From NCBI GenBank assembly GCA_016928355.1, contig JAFGKW010000019.1:1-55419 (forward strand): a stretch of DNA of 55,419 bases. Reading direction: 5' to 3'. The stretch is from Methanomicrobiaceae archaeon (GTDB lineage Archaea; Halobacteriota; Methanomicrobia; Methanomicrobiales; Methanomicrobiaceae). The position numbers and the translations under genes are program-made. How positions within the stretch are numbered: the first letter of the stretch is position 1; every line of letters starts with the position of its first letter. Below, piece after piece: positions 24,923 through 34,293 of the stretch. The notes under the pieces are model-generated. The model saw nothing but the letters and a program-made list of their open reading frames with translations. It searched no databases and was not told the origin of the DNA.

Positions 24923-26233
24923 TTATTTTTTGTTGATATAATCAAAGACGTGCCTGATGCAGCCGTCCATGTTGATGTATTCAAACTCGGAGAATCTTCC
25001 GACAAGATCGATCCCTGATTTCGAGAAAAAATCGGTGACAATCTTTATGTTTTTGAGATAATTGATATCGTATACGACATAGGCGTATTCAAATCTTTCA
25101 ACCGTTGTGTAGACTACTTTCTCCTTTGACGGGATGATTCCCATCTCGCAGAGTCCGTCGACACAGTGCTCAGCGATCTCATCGTCGGTCATCTTTGAGA
25201 CTTCGTCACCATCGTTGAATGTGATCTCGGCAAGGACCGATGAACAGTCCTCAGGTGCAACCTCTGTTGAGTAGTTCGACGGGAAGGAGATCCTGTTGAA
25301 TCTCCCTGCCTCTTTCTGGGGGATATAGAGCCACGAGATGTCGCTCATCTCACCCTTTACACCAATGCCCACGCATGCAATGGAGTTGAATTTAAGAGCA
25401 TTAACTGCATTCCTGACATTTTCCGGAATATCGTCGAGACAGCGGATAAGTGCCTGAACGGGTATTGTGGATATGCAGGATTCGCAGGCGATCTCTTCCG
25501 TCCCGTTACTGATTATGAACCCCGCCGGTGTCTTTTTTACGGATTTAATCTCAAAGCCTGTCTTGATATCCTCTTTTAACGGGTCTGCAATCTCACGGAC
25601 AAGCGCCTCAATTCCGCCTTTCACCGGGTATGAGAAGACCGACTGGTGTGTGTATCCTTCGGTCTCGATACCTATTGCTGATTTGATAATGTCTTCAACC
25701 GGGGGACGCGGGATTCGCCCTTCCATCCAGTGCATGGACATCTCCTCTGTCGGATAGTTCCATATCTTCTCGTTGTACGGCACCATGTAGGACTCGGCGA
25801 TCCCTTTTCCGAAGGTATAGTATATCCAGTCCCTGAAGTTTTCCGGCTCATCGACTTCGCCCTTTTCGATTGCTATAAGGTTCTTAACAAACTCATTTAT
25901 GCAAAAAAAGCAGTCCTCGGGCGGCAACTGATAAAGGCCGTTTTCAAACGGGTATTTGACATATCTTCCCTTGAAGAAGATCTTCGTGTTGCGGTTCCGT
26001 TCGTCCTTGTTTTCTTTCAGGACATCTCTCATGAAATCCAGGACTTCGGTATCCCGGCTGAAAATAATATGCGATCCGCCGATATCGAATGTAAATCCGT
26101 CTTCGATCTTTGATCTGCACAGCCCTCCGATCCGGCTTTCTCTCTCAAGAACTATTATGTCCTCGCCTTTCTCCTTTAGGAGGCGGGCGAGGGTAACTCC
26201 TGTCAGCCCTCCGCCCAGAATTGCGACTGTCAC
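24923..26233 (-). CDS. FAD-dependent UDP-galactopyranose mutase / protoporphyrinogen-oxidase-like protein
   Basis: The 436-residue flavoprotein begins with the dinucleotide-binding fold VAILGGGLTGVTLARLL, with ERESRIGGLCRS and FDIGGSHIIF next, as in UDP-galactopyranose mutase and PPOX-type amine oxidases. YNEKIWNYPTEEMSMHW fits the substrate region of this group. With GlmU-like and glycosyltransferase genes nearby, a sugar-nucleotide mutase or related surface-glycan role is plausible. The start is GTG. The exact substrate cannot be read from sequence. Confidence 0.75.
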   Translation of the reverse strand: MTVAILGGGLTGVTLARLLKEKGEDIIVLERESRIGGLCRSKIEDGFTFDIGGSHIIFSRDTEVLDFMRDVLKENKDERNRNTKIFFKGRYVKYPFENGLYQLPPEDCFFCINEFVKNLIAIEKGEVDEPENFRDWIYYTFGKGIAESYMVPYNEKIWNYPTEEMSMHWMEGRIPRPPVEDIIKSAIGIETEGYTHQSVFSYPVKGGIEALVREIADPLKEDIKTGFEIKSVKKTPAGFIISNGTEEIACESCISTIPVQALIRCLDDIPENVRNAVNALKFNSIACVGIGVKGEMSDISWLYIPQKEAGRFNRISFPSNYSTEVAPEDCSSVLAEITFNDGDEVSKMTDDEIAEHCVDGLCEMGIIPSKEKVVYTTVERFEYAYVVYDINYLKNIKIVTDFFSKSGIDLVGRFSEFEYINMDGCIRHVFDYINKK

Positions 26234-26357
26234 AACTATAATTTTGGCCTGTTTTACTAATAATGTTGGCAGACATTTACAGGAGAATGAAGAATCGAGG
26301 ATATGTATTTTTTTGTAGTCATAGAGCCTAATTAATGGCAGACAATCCTGAGGTTAA

Positions 26358-27647
<1,290 letters not shown>

Positions 27648-27747
27648 TGATGAAAAAGCTGGTTTTTCCTTTTTTTTCAAAAAATTTATATCATATATAT
27701 TCCCTTTTAACAATCAGGAGGGATGGTTTCTGGCGGATTATGATCAT

Positions 27748-28374
27748 ATGAGATCCGCAATGGTGCGATACCAGATAGAAGGCAGGGGTATAACCGATGA
27801 TAATGTCCTGAGGGCTATGGGGGAGGTGCCCCGCCATTTATTTGTCCCTGAACAGTTATCCGGCTCTGCGTATACAGATGCCCCGCTTCCTATAGGATAC
27901 GGTCAGACAATATCACAGCCGTATATGGTGGCGATAATGACCGAACTTCTGGAGTTGAAGGTCTCAGATATTGTTCTCGAACTCGGTACCGGCTCCGGTT
28001 ACCAGGCTGCTGTCATCGCCGGGATTGCAGAATTCGTCAGGTCATATGAGAGAATACCTGAGCTTGCTGAATATGCAAGGCAGAATCTTGAGAGGGCCGG
28101 GATATCCAATGTGGAGGTTATATGCAGTGATGGTACGAATCCCGACCCATATGATGGCGGTTATGATGCAGCAATTGTAACAGCTGCCTCGCCCGCCATC
28201 CCGGAATATCTTTTTCCCCTTATGAATGAAGGCGGGAGGATTGTTGCTCCTGTCGGCGGTCACTATATGCAGGACCTCACAAAGATTAGGATCGAAGGTG
28301 GTGAGCCCCTGATAACTTATCATGGGGGATGCAGGTTTGTCCCCCTTCTGGGAATCAGGGGCTGGAATGAGTAA
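27748..28374 (+). CDS. pcm: Protein-L-isoaspartate O-methyltransferase
   Basis: The 208-residue protein has VPRHLFVPEQL, YGQTISQPYMVAIMTELL (the PCMT substrate signature) and the SAM motif VLELGTGSGYQAAV. It repairs isoaspartyl residues in aged proteins using S-adenosylmethionine. The start is uncertain. The annotated ATG at 27748 has no ribosome binding site, while a strong AGGAGG (27716-27721) sits eight bases before an in-frame CTG at 27730, which would add six residues (LADYDH) typical of this N-terminus. An out-of-frame ATG at 27723 opens only a six-codon frame. Confidence 0.93.
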   Translation: MRSAMVRYQIEGRGITDDNVLRAMGEVPRHLFVPEQLSGSAYTDAPLPIGYGQTISQPYMVAIMTELLELKVSDIVLELGTGSGYQAAVIAGIAEFVRSYERIPELAEYARQNLERAGISNVEVICSDGTNPDPYDGGYDAAIVTAASPAIPEYLFPLMNEGGRIVAPVGGHYMQDLTKIRIEGGEPLITYHGGCRFVPLLGIRGWNE

Positions 28375-28464
28375 TTCTCCAGATATTCCGGATAATAAGA
28401 GTCAATACTAAATAAGTTGCCGCTCTGCCAAGAATGATATACTCAGCGTAACAATAATATAGGA

Positions 28465-30075
28465 ATGGTTTCTTTTTTGAAATTCGATGAATTAAATATA
28501 TCTCCTGAAACCCTTAGGGCAATAGAAGATATGGGTTTTGAAGAACCCACTCCAATACAACAGCGCTCAATTCCGGTAATTCTCTCAGGCAGAGATGTAA
28601 CCGGACAGGCCCAGACGGGCACAGGCAAAACAGCAGCATTCGCAGTACCGGTAATCGAAAAGACAGATCTGAAAAAATGCTTTGTTCAGTCAATCATTCT
28701 CTCTCCTACAAGAGAACTTACAATCCAGATATCAGAGGAGTTTAACAGGCTTCTCAAGTACCGTGAAGATATCAGGGTTCTTCCTGTATATGGCGGCCAG
28801 CCGATTGAGAGGCAGATCCACGAACTTAAAAGAGGAGTCCACATCCTTATCGGTACTCCAGGGAGGGTCATGGATCATCTCAGAAGAGGTACTCTCTCCC
28901 TTTCGGCTGTCAGGATAGTCGTCCTTGATGAAGCAGATCAGATGCTTGAGATGGGCTTTCGTGAGGATATGGAGGACATTCTCTCCCAGACTCCTGATGA
29001 GAGGCAGACGATTCTCTTCTCTGCAACAATGCCCAAACCTATCCTGAAAATCTCAAAATCCTTTCAGAGGAATCCTGAATTTGTGACAATCAGCCCTGGA
29101 CAGCTTGCCGTCCCGACCATTGAACAAAAATATCTCGAAGTCAGGGAAAAAGACAAACTTGAGGTTTTATGCCGTTTGATAGATATCAATTCATCTGAGC
29201 TCTCTATGATCTTCTGCAACACCAAAAGAAGAGTTGATGAGATATCCGGGATGCTTCGTTCACGAGGATATTTTGCGGAGGGTCTCCACGGGGATATGAA
29301 GCAGCAGCAGAGGGACCGTGTAATGGGGCACTTCAGGAACGGTTCAATTGACATCCTTATTGCAACCGATGTTGCAGCACGGGGAATTGATATCGATGAT
29401 ATCGATATTGTCTACAATTATGATGTTCCGCAGGATGTTGAATATTATGTCCACAGGATTGGAAGAACCGGCAGGGCAGGAAAGAGCGGTGCCGCATACA
29501 CTTTTGTCAGTCCCAAGGAGATAAACAAACTCCGGATGATCAAGAAGCTTGCAAAGGTGAATATCAGCAGAATAGCAATACCAAATGCGGCAGATGTTGA
29601 AAATTCCAGGATAGAGAGGTCTCTTGACAAGGTAAGGTCAATTATCGATGAGGAAGATCTCGGTCTCTTCATTCCGGCGGTTGAGAAACTGATGGAAGAA
29701 GACTATACTCTTGCAGAGATATCGGCGGCTCTTTTGAAGATCCAGCTTGAGGGTAATACCGGAAAGATACAGGAAACTGATGATTTTGAAGCCGGGGATA
29801 CCGGTGCAGAGCCGGGAATGGTTCGTTTCTTTGTTAATATAGGGAAGAATAAAGGTATTCGTCCTTCTGATTTTGTCGGTGCAATTGCAGGTGAGGCGGA
29901 TGTCCCCGGAAAAGAGATTGGATCGATAGCCATTCTCAAGGATTTCTCCTTTGTGGAGGTGCCTGAGACCTATGCAAAGAGAGTATTCGATATAATGAAC
30001 GGCAATACTATTCGCGGGAATGAGGTTTCTTTTGAGCCAGCAAGAAAAGAAAGGAAACAGAGATCACGGTATTAA
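28465..30075 (+). CDS. DEAD-box RNA helicase with C-terminal RNA-binding domain
   Basis: The 536-residue protein has the Q motif (FEEPTPIQQRSIP), motif I AQTGTGKT, Ia PTRELT, TPGR, DEAD in VLDEADQML, SAT in LFSATMP, and motif VI HRIGRTGRAG. A linker region (about 370-450) and a DbpA-like RNA-binding domain follow (FFVNIGKNKGIRPSDFVGAI). DEAD proteins of this plan unwind RNA in ribosome assembly or mRNA decay and are often cold-induced. AGGA lies directly before the ATG. Confidence 0.95.
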   Translation: MVSFLKFDELNISPETLRAIEDMGFEEPTPIQQRSIPVILSGRDVTGQAQTGTGKTAAFAVPVIEKTDLKKCFVQSIILSPTRELTIQISEEFNRLLKYREDIRVLPVYGGQPIERQIHELKRGVHILIGTPGRVMDHLRRGTLSLSAVRIVVLDEADQMLEMGFREDMEDILSQTPDERQTILFSATMPKPILKISKSFQRNPEFVTISPGQLAVPTIEQKYLEVREKDKLEVLCRLIDINSSELSMIFCNTKRRVDEISGMLRSRGYFAEGLHGDMKQQQRDRVMGHFRNGSIDILIATDVAARGIDIDDIDIVYNYDVPQDVEYYVHRIGRTGRAGKSGAAYTFVSPKEINKLRMIKKLAKVNISRIAIPNAADVENSRIERSLDKVRSIIDEEDLGLFIPAVEKLMEEDYTLAEISAALLKIQLEGNTGKIQETDDFEAGDTGAEPGMVRFFVNIGKNKGIRPSDFVGAIAGEADVPGKEIGSIAILKDFSFVEVPETYAKRVFDIMNGNTIRGNEVSFEPARKERKQRSRY

Positions 30076-30174
30076 ATATTTGGTCATTTTTCATTTTTTG
30101 ATGGAATAATGATTATTTAAAAGGGAGGAGGACGTATTTCATCCTATATGACCGGTCCCCGGAATTGAGAATAT

Positions 30175-30215
30175 TCGCAAAGGGGATGGAATAACATCCT
30201 TTCGCTCTTTTTTCA
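30175..30215 (+). terminator. Hairpin plus T-run after the helicase gene
   Basis: An AAAGGGGATG / CATCCTTT inverted repeat with a short loop (about 30178-30202) is followed by CGCTCTTTTTTC. It lies between the convergent helicase and DNA polymerase IV genes, where a terminator is expected. Archaeal termination relies on the T-run more than on the stem. Confidence 0.4.
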
Positions 30216-30287
30216 GGCTGAAGGATGGTAACCCTTTTGAATATATTGGAATTTGGGAGAGTTTTTTTTGAGTTCTTTGAATTTGCA

Positions 30288-31373
30288 TTAAAAATCATCG
30301 AGTCTCGTCTGCATGCTTTTATCATGATCAAAACCTGAGAGGGATATTCCAAAAGACCTCACCGGTCTTCCATCATAAAGTGCGATGAACACCTCAAGCG
30401 CCTTTTTATATATGGCTTCCAGATCGCCTGTAGGGTGGAGTAGGCTTTCGGCTTTTGACCTGTCGATAAATCCTGCATATCTGATCTTTACCGTTATTGT
30501 CCTGCATGAATACCCTTTCATTTTAAGTCTTGAGTGGACGTTCATGCAGAGTTCAACAAGGTCTGAATTTAGTATAGATTCGTCAGAAACATCCTGCGGA
30601 TAGGTCTTCTGCTTGCCGATGGATTTCTGGCCTTTCTTATCAATGACTTCGCTGTCGTCTATCCCGTGGGCAAGCATGTGCATCATGATACCCTGTTTTC
30701 CGAATGCTGATTTCAGTTCCTGAATATCGCATTCTGAGAGGTCTTTTATTGTATTTATCCCGTGTTTCTCCAGCCTGTGTTTTGTCTTCCTTCCTATTCC
30801 GGGAATCGCTTCTACAGGCAGGTGGTTTAAAAAGTCCCTTACTTCCCCGGGCCTTACCACAGTCATCCCGGCGGGCTTATTCATACCTGAGGCCATCTTG
30901 GCAATCACCTTTCCCGGGCCGATCCCGACCGAGCAGGTAATGCCCTCTGATGAGAGTATCCGGTCCTTTATCTCTGTTGCGATTCCTGCTGCTTTATCAA
31001 AAGAACCTGTATATGATACGTCGATATATGCCTCATCGATACTGACCTGCTGGAATTTATCAGAATAATTTTTTATTATTTCCATAATGCTGGCTGAGGT
31101 CTCCCTGTAAAGCGGCATATTAACAGGAAGGAAGATACAGTCCGGGCAGTGGTTATAGGCGACATTCACCGGCATTGCTGATCTGATCCCGTATTCTCTT
31201 GCCTCATAAGAGCAGGTGCTTACAACGCCTCTTCCTGATCCCTCTTTTGGATCCGCACCGACGACGACCGGCTTTCCCTTAAGCGACGGATTTTCGCGAA
31301 CCTCCACTGATGCAAAGAAACTGTCCATATCGATATGCATGATTATTCTTTTTGAAGGGGCTTTTTCGGGCAT
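30288..31373 (-). CDS. dinB: DNA polymerase IV (Y family, DinB)
   Basis: The 361-residue protein has the Y-family catalytic core: HIDMDSFFASVEV, CSYEAREYGIRSAMP and SIDEAYIDVS, which holds the catalytic Asp-Glu. A helix-hairpin-helix thumb (IPGIGRKTKHRLEKHGI) and little-finger domain follow. The protein ends QTRLDDF, a canonical QxxLxxF PCNA-interacting peptide. It carries out error-prone bypass of DNA lesions. AGGAG precedes the ATG by three bases. Confidence 0.95.
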   Translation of the reverse strand: MPEKAPSKRIIMHIDMDSFFASVEVRENPSLKGKPVVVGADPKEGSGRGVVSTCSYEAREYGIRSAMPVNVAYNHCPDCIFLPVNMPLYRETSASIMEIIKNYSDKFQQVSIDEAYIDVSYTGSFDKAAGIATEIKDRILSSEGITCSVGIGPGKVIAKMASGMNKPAGMTVVRPGEVRDFLNHLPVEAIPGIGRKTKHRLEKHGINTIKDLSECDIQELKSAFGKQGIMMHMLAHGIDDSEVIDKKGQKSIGKQKTYPQDVSDESILNSDLVELCMNVHSRLKMKGYSCRTITVKIRYAGFIDRSKAESLLHPTGDLEAIYKKALEVFIALYDGRPVRSFGISLSGFDHDKSMQTRLDDF

Positions 31374-31462
31374 AGGCTCCTGACAGAATTCGAATCTTTT
31401 TGATTATAAAGGATTGGGGCGTGGGGAAAATGTGAATCGACAGAGGTTGGAATAAAAAAGGT

Positions 31463-32983
31463 TTATTCTTTAGGCCTGATGAACGGGCCGGTCATTGTGA
31501 GGTCGAGTATCTCTTCCGAGTTCTTCGGTGTCAGAAGGCTTACGACGATCATTGCAACTACAGCACAGGTAAGGGAAAAAATTGAGAAGTGCATCGGCAG
31601 TTTGGCGACATACTGGTGCCAGTATGCAAATATTCCCGAGCCGATAAGTCCTGCGATCATTGCAGCTATTGCTCCCTGTGTGGTTGCACCCCTCCAGTAA
31701 AGTCCTGCTATGAAGGGGACCGCAAAAGTCGAGAGCATAACTCCTATTCCCATCCATATCAGGAATGCAAGCATTGCGGGCGGGTTTATCGCCAGGATGA
31801 GCGATATTGCCGCTGCAATGAATACACATACCTGGCTGAGCCTGAGTACCTGTCTGTCGGTTGCATCCGGCTTTAACAGGTTCTTGTAGATATCCCATGA
31901 GAACATGGTTCCTATCGTAAGCATCAGCCTGTCGGTGGTTGACATTACTGCTGATAGAACAATTACAGCAAACAGTGCCCATATGAGCATGTTCGGCGCT
32001 GCGAATTCGACACCATACATAAATGCGAAATCCTGGGCATTTACAGTTTCAGGCAGGACAAGTTTCCCCTCCTCGACGAGAACCCTTACCGCAAATCCTG
32101 AAAATTTGACTAGGAACATGATGACCATGTAAATGCCGAATGCAACAAGCGGAGACCATTTGAAGAATTTGTCCTCCTTTGCTGCAAGCACGTTGTTTAC
32201 TACATGCGGTGCACATGCAAGCCCTACGGTCAGAAGTATCACGAAAGAGACGAGAAACTCGGGTGTGCAGTAGGCATATGCAGCGTAGGCGCTCGGGTAG
32301 TATGGCTGGACCATGTTCGGGTCGATCGATGAGAGCACCATGTTAATGTGTTCGAGCCCTCCTGCCGCAATTATTACAAGCGGGGCCATAATAAGAACTC
32401 CTGCGATGAGGATTCCTCCCTGGATGAGGGTTGTCCATGATACTGCGTACATGCCGCCGATGACGGTATAGATCGTAATGATGATGGCAGCTATAAGGAG
32501 GGCGACAATGTGGTTTATTCCAAAGAGCCATACAAGCACTATGCTGATTGCGGTGTACTGGCCGACAAGGTAAATGAGTGATACGACAATTCCCGCAACG
32601 GCGGAGATTCCTCTTACTGTTCTCGGGCTCTCAAATCTCTGTGCGAAATAGTCCTCGACCGTCATGTACCCTGCTCTTTTGCCAACATAGTGCAGTTTTA
32701 CTCCGAATACTATTATTGCAAATGATGCTGCAAGCGGCACCGCGAGCTGTTCCCAGATTCCGGGCCATCCTGATGCAAATCCGAATCCGCTTACACCCAC
32801 GAGAGTCATTCCCGAACATACTGATGCGACCATCAGTATTGTGAAGACCCAGAATCCAAGTGATCGTCCTGCAAGGATGTAGTCCTCGCTTGAATGAACC
32901 TTTCTCGATGCCCAGCTGCCTATTGCAAGGAGGCCGATGGCATATAGCACTATTACAGCAATTGTGGTCCATTCGCCGGTCAT
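31463..32983 (-). CDS. Sodium:solute symporter (SSS family)
   Basis: The 506-residue membrane protein has 12-13 hydrophobic segments and SSS-family marks: ILAGRSLGFWVFTILMVASV near the N-terminus and the motif ALFAVIVLSAVMSTTDRLML. It resembles proline/pantothenate/acetate-type carriers; the substrate is not readable. A strong GGAGG lies inside the end of the small upstream gene (32980-33087), and the genes overlap as ATGA, so both are translated together. Confidence 0.92.
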   Translation of the reverse strand: MTGEWTTIAVIVLYAIGLLAIGSWASRKVHSSEDYILAGRSLGFWVFTILMVASVCSGMTLVGVSGFGFASGWPGIWEQLAVPLAASFAIIVFGVKLHYVGKRAGYMTVEDYFAQRFESPRTVRGISAVAGIVVSLIYLVGQYTAISIVLVWLFGINHIVALLIAAIIITIYTVIGGMYAVSWTTLIQGGILIAGVLIMAPLVIIAAGGLEHINMVLSSIDPNMVQPYYPSAYAAYAYCTPEFLVSFVILLTVGLACAPHVVNNVLAAKEDKFFKWSPLVAFGIYMVIMFLVKFSGFAVRVLVEEGKLVLPETVNAQDFAFMYGVEFAAPNMLIWALFAVIVLSAVMSTTDRLMLTIGTMFSWDIYKNLLKPDATDRQVLRLSQVCVFIAAAISLILAINPPAMLAFLIWMGIGVMLSTFAVPFIAGLYWRGATTQGAIAAMIAGLIGSGIFAYWHQYVAKLPMHFSIFSLTCAVVAMIVVSLLTPKNSEEILDLTMTGPFIRPKE

Positions 32984-33087
32984 TCTCCTGCCTCCTTAAA
33001 GGTAAGGCCCCATATTAGGAGGATCAGAAGGATCAATGCCGTGGCAAAACCTACGGCAAAAACTGTTGAAAATGGAAGGCCAAACAT
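32980..33087 (-). CDS. Symporter small accessory protein (35 residues, one membrane helix)
   Basis: This 35-codon gene encodes a single-helix protein that begins MFGLPFSTVFAVGFATALIL, is hydrophobic to about residue 27, and ends KEAGE. Its stop overlaps the symporter start in ATGA. Tiny proteins of this type are known as symporter small accessory proteins that precede SSS carriers in archaea and bacteria. It probably sits in the membrane next to the carrier. It is too short for usual gene callers. Confidence 0.8.
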   Translation of the reverse strand: MFGLPFSTVFAVGFATALILLILLIWGLTFKEAGE

Positions 33088-33536
33088 AACTCTGTGCTAA
33101 TATGTGGCATGCTAACATATAACACGATCGATATTTGTCTGGGAGATGTAATACATCCTTTACTCATGTATTACCAATCTTTTTTAATATTAATTGATCA
33201 TTTATTGAATCTTTATCCTGGTTTACATAGTTAAATATTTTCATCCAATACCAAGAGGAATTGAAAAATTTCCGGCTAATTAATATAATAAGAAATTGAG
33301 CAAAAATGTATATGATTTATAAAATATTTTGGTTTATATCAAAAAATATATTTTAATTTATAAACTCGTTTTTAATGGTAACGGTGGAGTTCATTTTTGC
33401 ATATCGTATGTCCTGAAATTTAGGGTTTTACTATTTGATTGAAATATTAGGGGTATTACATCATCAGATGATCTGATTAGTCTCTGCTCCTTTCTTTCCG
33501 GAAATGAATTGTTACCTGCAAAAAAGAGGGATTTAA
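33088..33536. other. AT-rich intergenic region with one hairpin
   Basis: This 449-nt gap is strongly AT-rich and carries no frame I can support. Its one clear structure is a perfect 9-bp inverted repeat, GTAATACAT/ATGTATTAC (33148-33156 and 33166-33174), followed by a T-run. On the minus strand it lies upstream of a TATA-like TTATATG (about 33115) of the symporter operon and could be an operator. The rest shows nothing I can name. Confidence 0.5.
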
Positions 33537-33955
33537 ATGGAATTTGACGAAGAAGATATTTTACAGCTAAAAATGCTCAGGGAATTTGATGAAAAAAATT
33601 TTGAAGGAAAGAAGCTTGAAAGCATCGAAGATACTTTGCAGGGGCAATAATAAGAATCGTTGAACTGATAAACCGCAGTGCTGACAACATCATCGGCCTT
33701 TATAGGGTGGTTGTTGATATATCAAATGCCGAAATCGTCGGGAGGCTTGATCACTGTGGTGACACAAAACATCCCGGATTTTTTGGCAGGATAATTTGTG
33801 AATTTAACAGTGCCCTTGATTTAATGATTGGACCTATGATAATGTCTGCCGAGTATATCGAGAGGATCAGTCGTGATGATATTCCGGAAATAATTACTCA
33901 TGAATACAGGGGCGATATCAACGAGATCAAAAACAACATGAACTTCTGCATTTGA
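33537..33955 (+). pseudogene. Frameshifted small gene of unknown function
   Basis: A 37-codon frame (33537-33650, preceded by GAGGG) starts MEFDEEDILQLKMLREFDEK and stops at TAA. The -1 frame is open from 33620 to 33955 and codes for a continuous-looking helical protein (IVELINRSADNIIGLYRVVV, then HPGFFGRIICEFNSALDLMI). Only GTG at 33707 could start this second part, and it lacks a ribosome binding site. One extra G in the GGGG at 33641-33644 would join both into a protein of about 139 residues. It is either a decayed gene, a recoded one, or a sequencing slip. I recognise no family. Confidence 0.5.
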
Positions 33956-33962
33956 TATCTTT

Positions 33963-34244
33963 TTAATTCTTCATATGTTGAATTTCGCGAATTGATCTGA
34001 TGATTTCCTTTACCTCTTCAGACCACTCCGAATCGTTTGTGCCTTTCACCGGCTTTCCGTCCGGCTGCATATTGTCCGGAATGAACTCTCTTCCGCCAAG
34101 CTTCTCTGACACTTTTTTCCTGACGCATCTCCTGAGGGAATCTCCTTTGCAATAGTTTTTAATATAGAGGTTTATCCTCGCCCCGTTTGTAGAAGAGTAT
34201 TTCTCGATCCATTTACAGTTATTGAAGAAAGGGCAAATTGGCAT
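33963..34244 (-). CDS. Small Cys-rich hypothetical protein
   Basis: The 93-residue protein begins MPICPFFNNCKWIEKY and has four cysteines in its first half (CPFFNNC ... YCKGDSLRRC), a likely metal site. The C-terminal half is charged and helical. I start at ATG 34244, not further upstream, because extension would overlap purH and because a TATA-like element at 34266-34276 lies 27 nt before it. Similar small Cys proteins occur in methanogens; no function is known to me. Confidence 0.6.
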   Translation of the reverse strand: MPICPFFNNCKWIEKYSSTNGARINLYIKNYCKGDSLRRCVRKKVSEKLGGREFIPDNMQPDGKPVKGTNDSEWSEEVKEIIRSIREIQHMKN

Positions 34245-34265
34245 TTTGTCTAATGAAGGGAATGA

Positions 34266-34276
34266 TAATATAAAAA
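34266..34276 (-). promoter_or_regulatory. TATA box of the Cys-rich small gene
   Basis: TTTTATATTAT on the minus strand is centred 27 nt upstream of ATG 34244, consistent with a leaderless transcript. It lies just beyond the purH stop codon. Confidence 0.45.
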
Positions 34277-34293
34277 TGTATTGTGGGTTCATC

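Noticed and set aside
30113-30352. 79-codon minus-strand frame overlapping the dinB 3' end
   Set aside because: It overlaps dinB in another frame and spans a probable terminator hairpin; composition is not coding-like.
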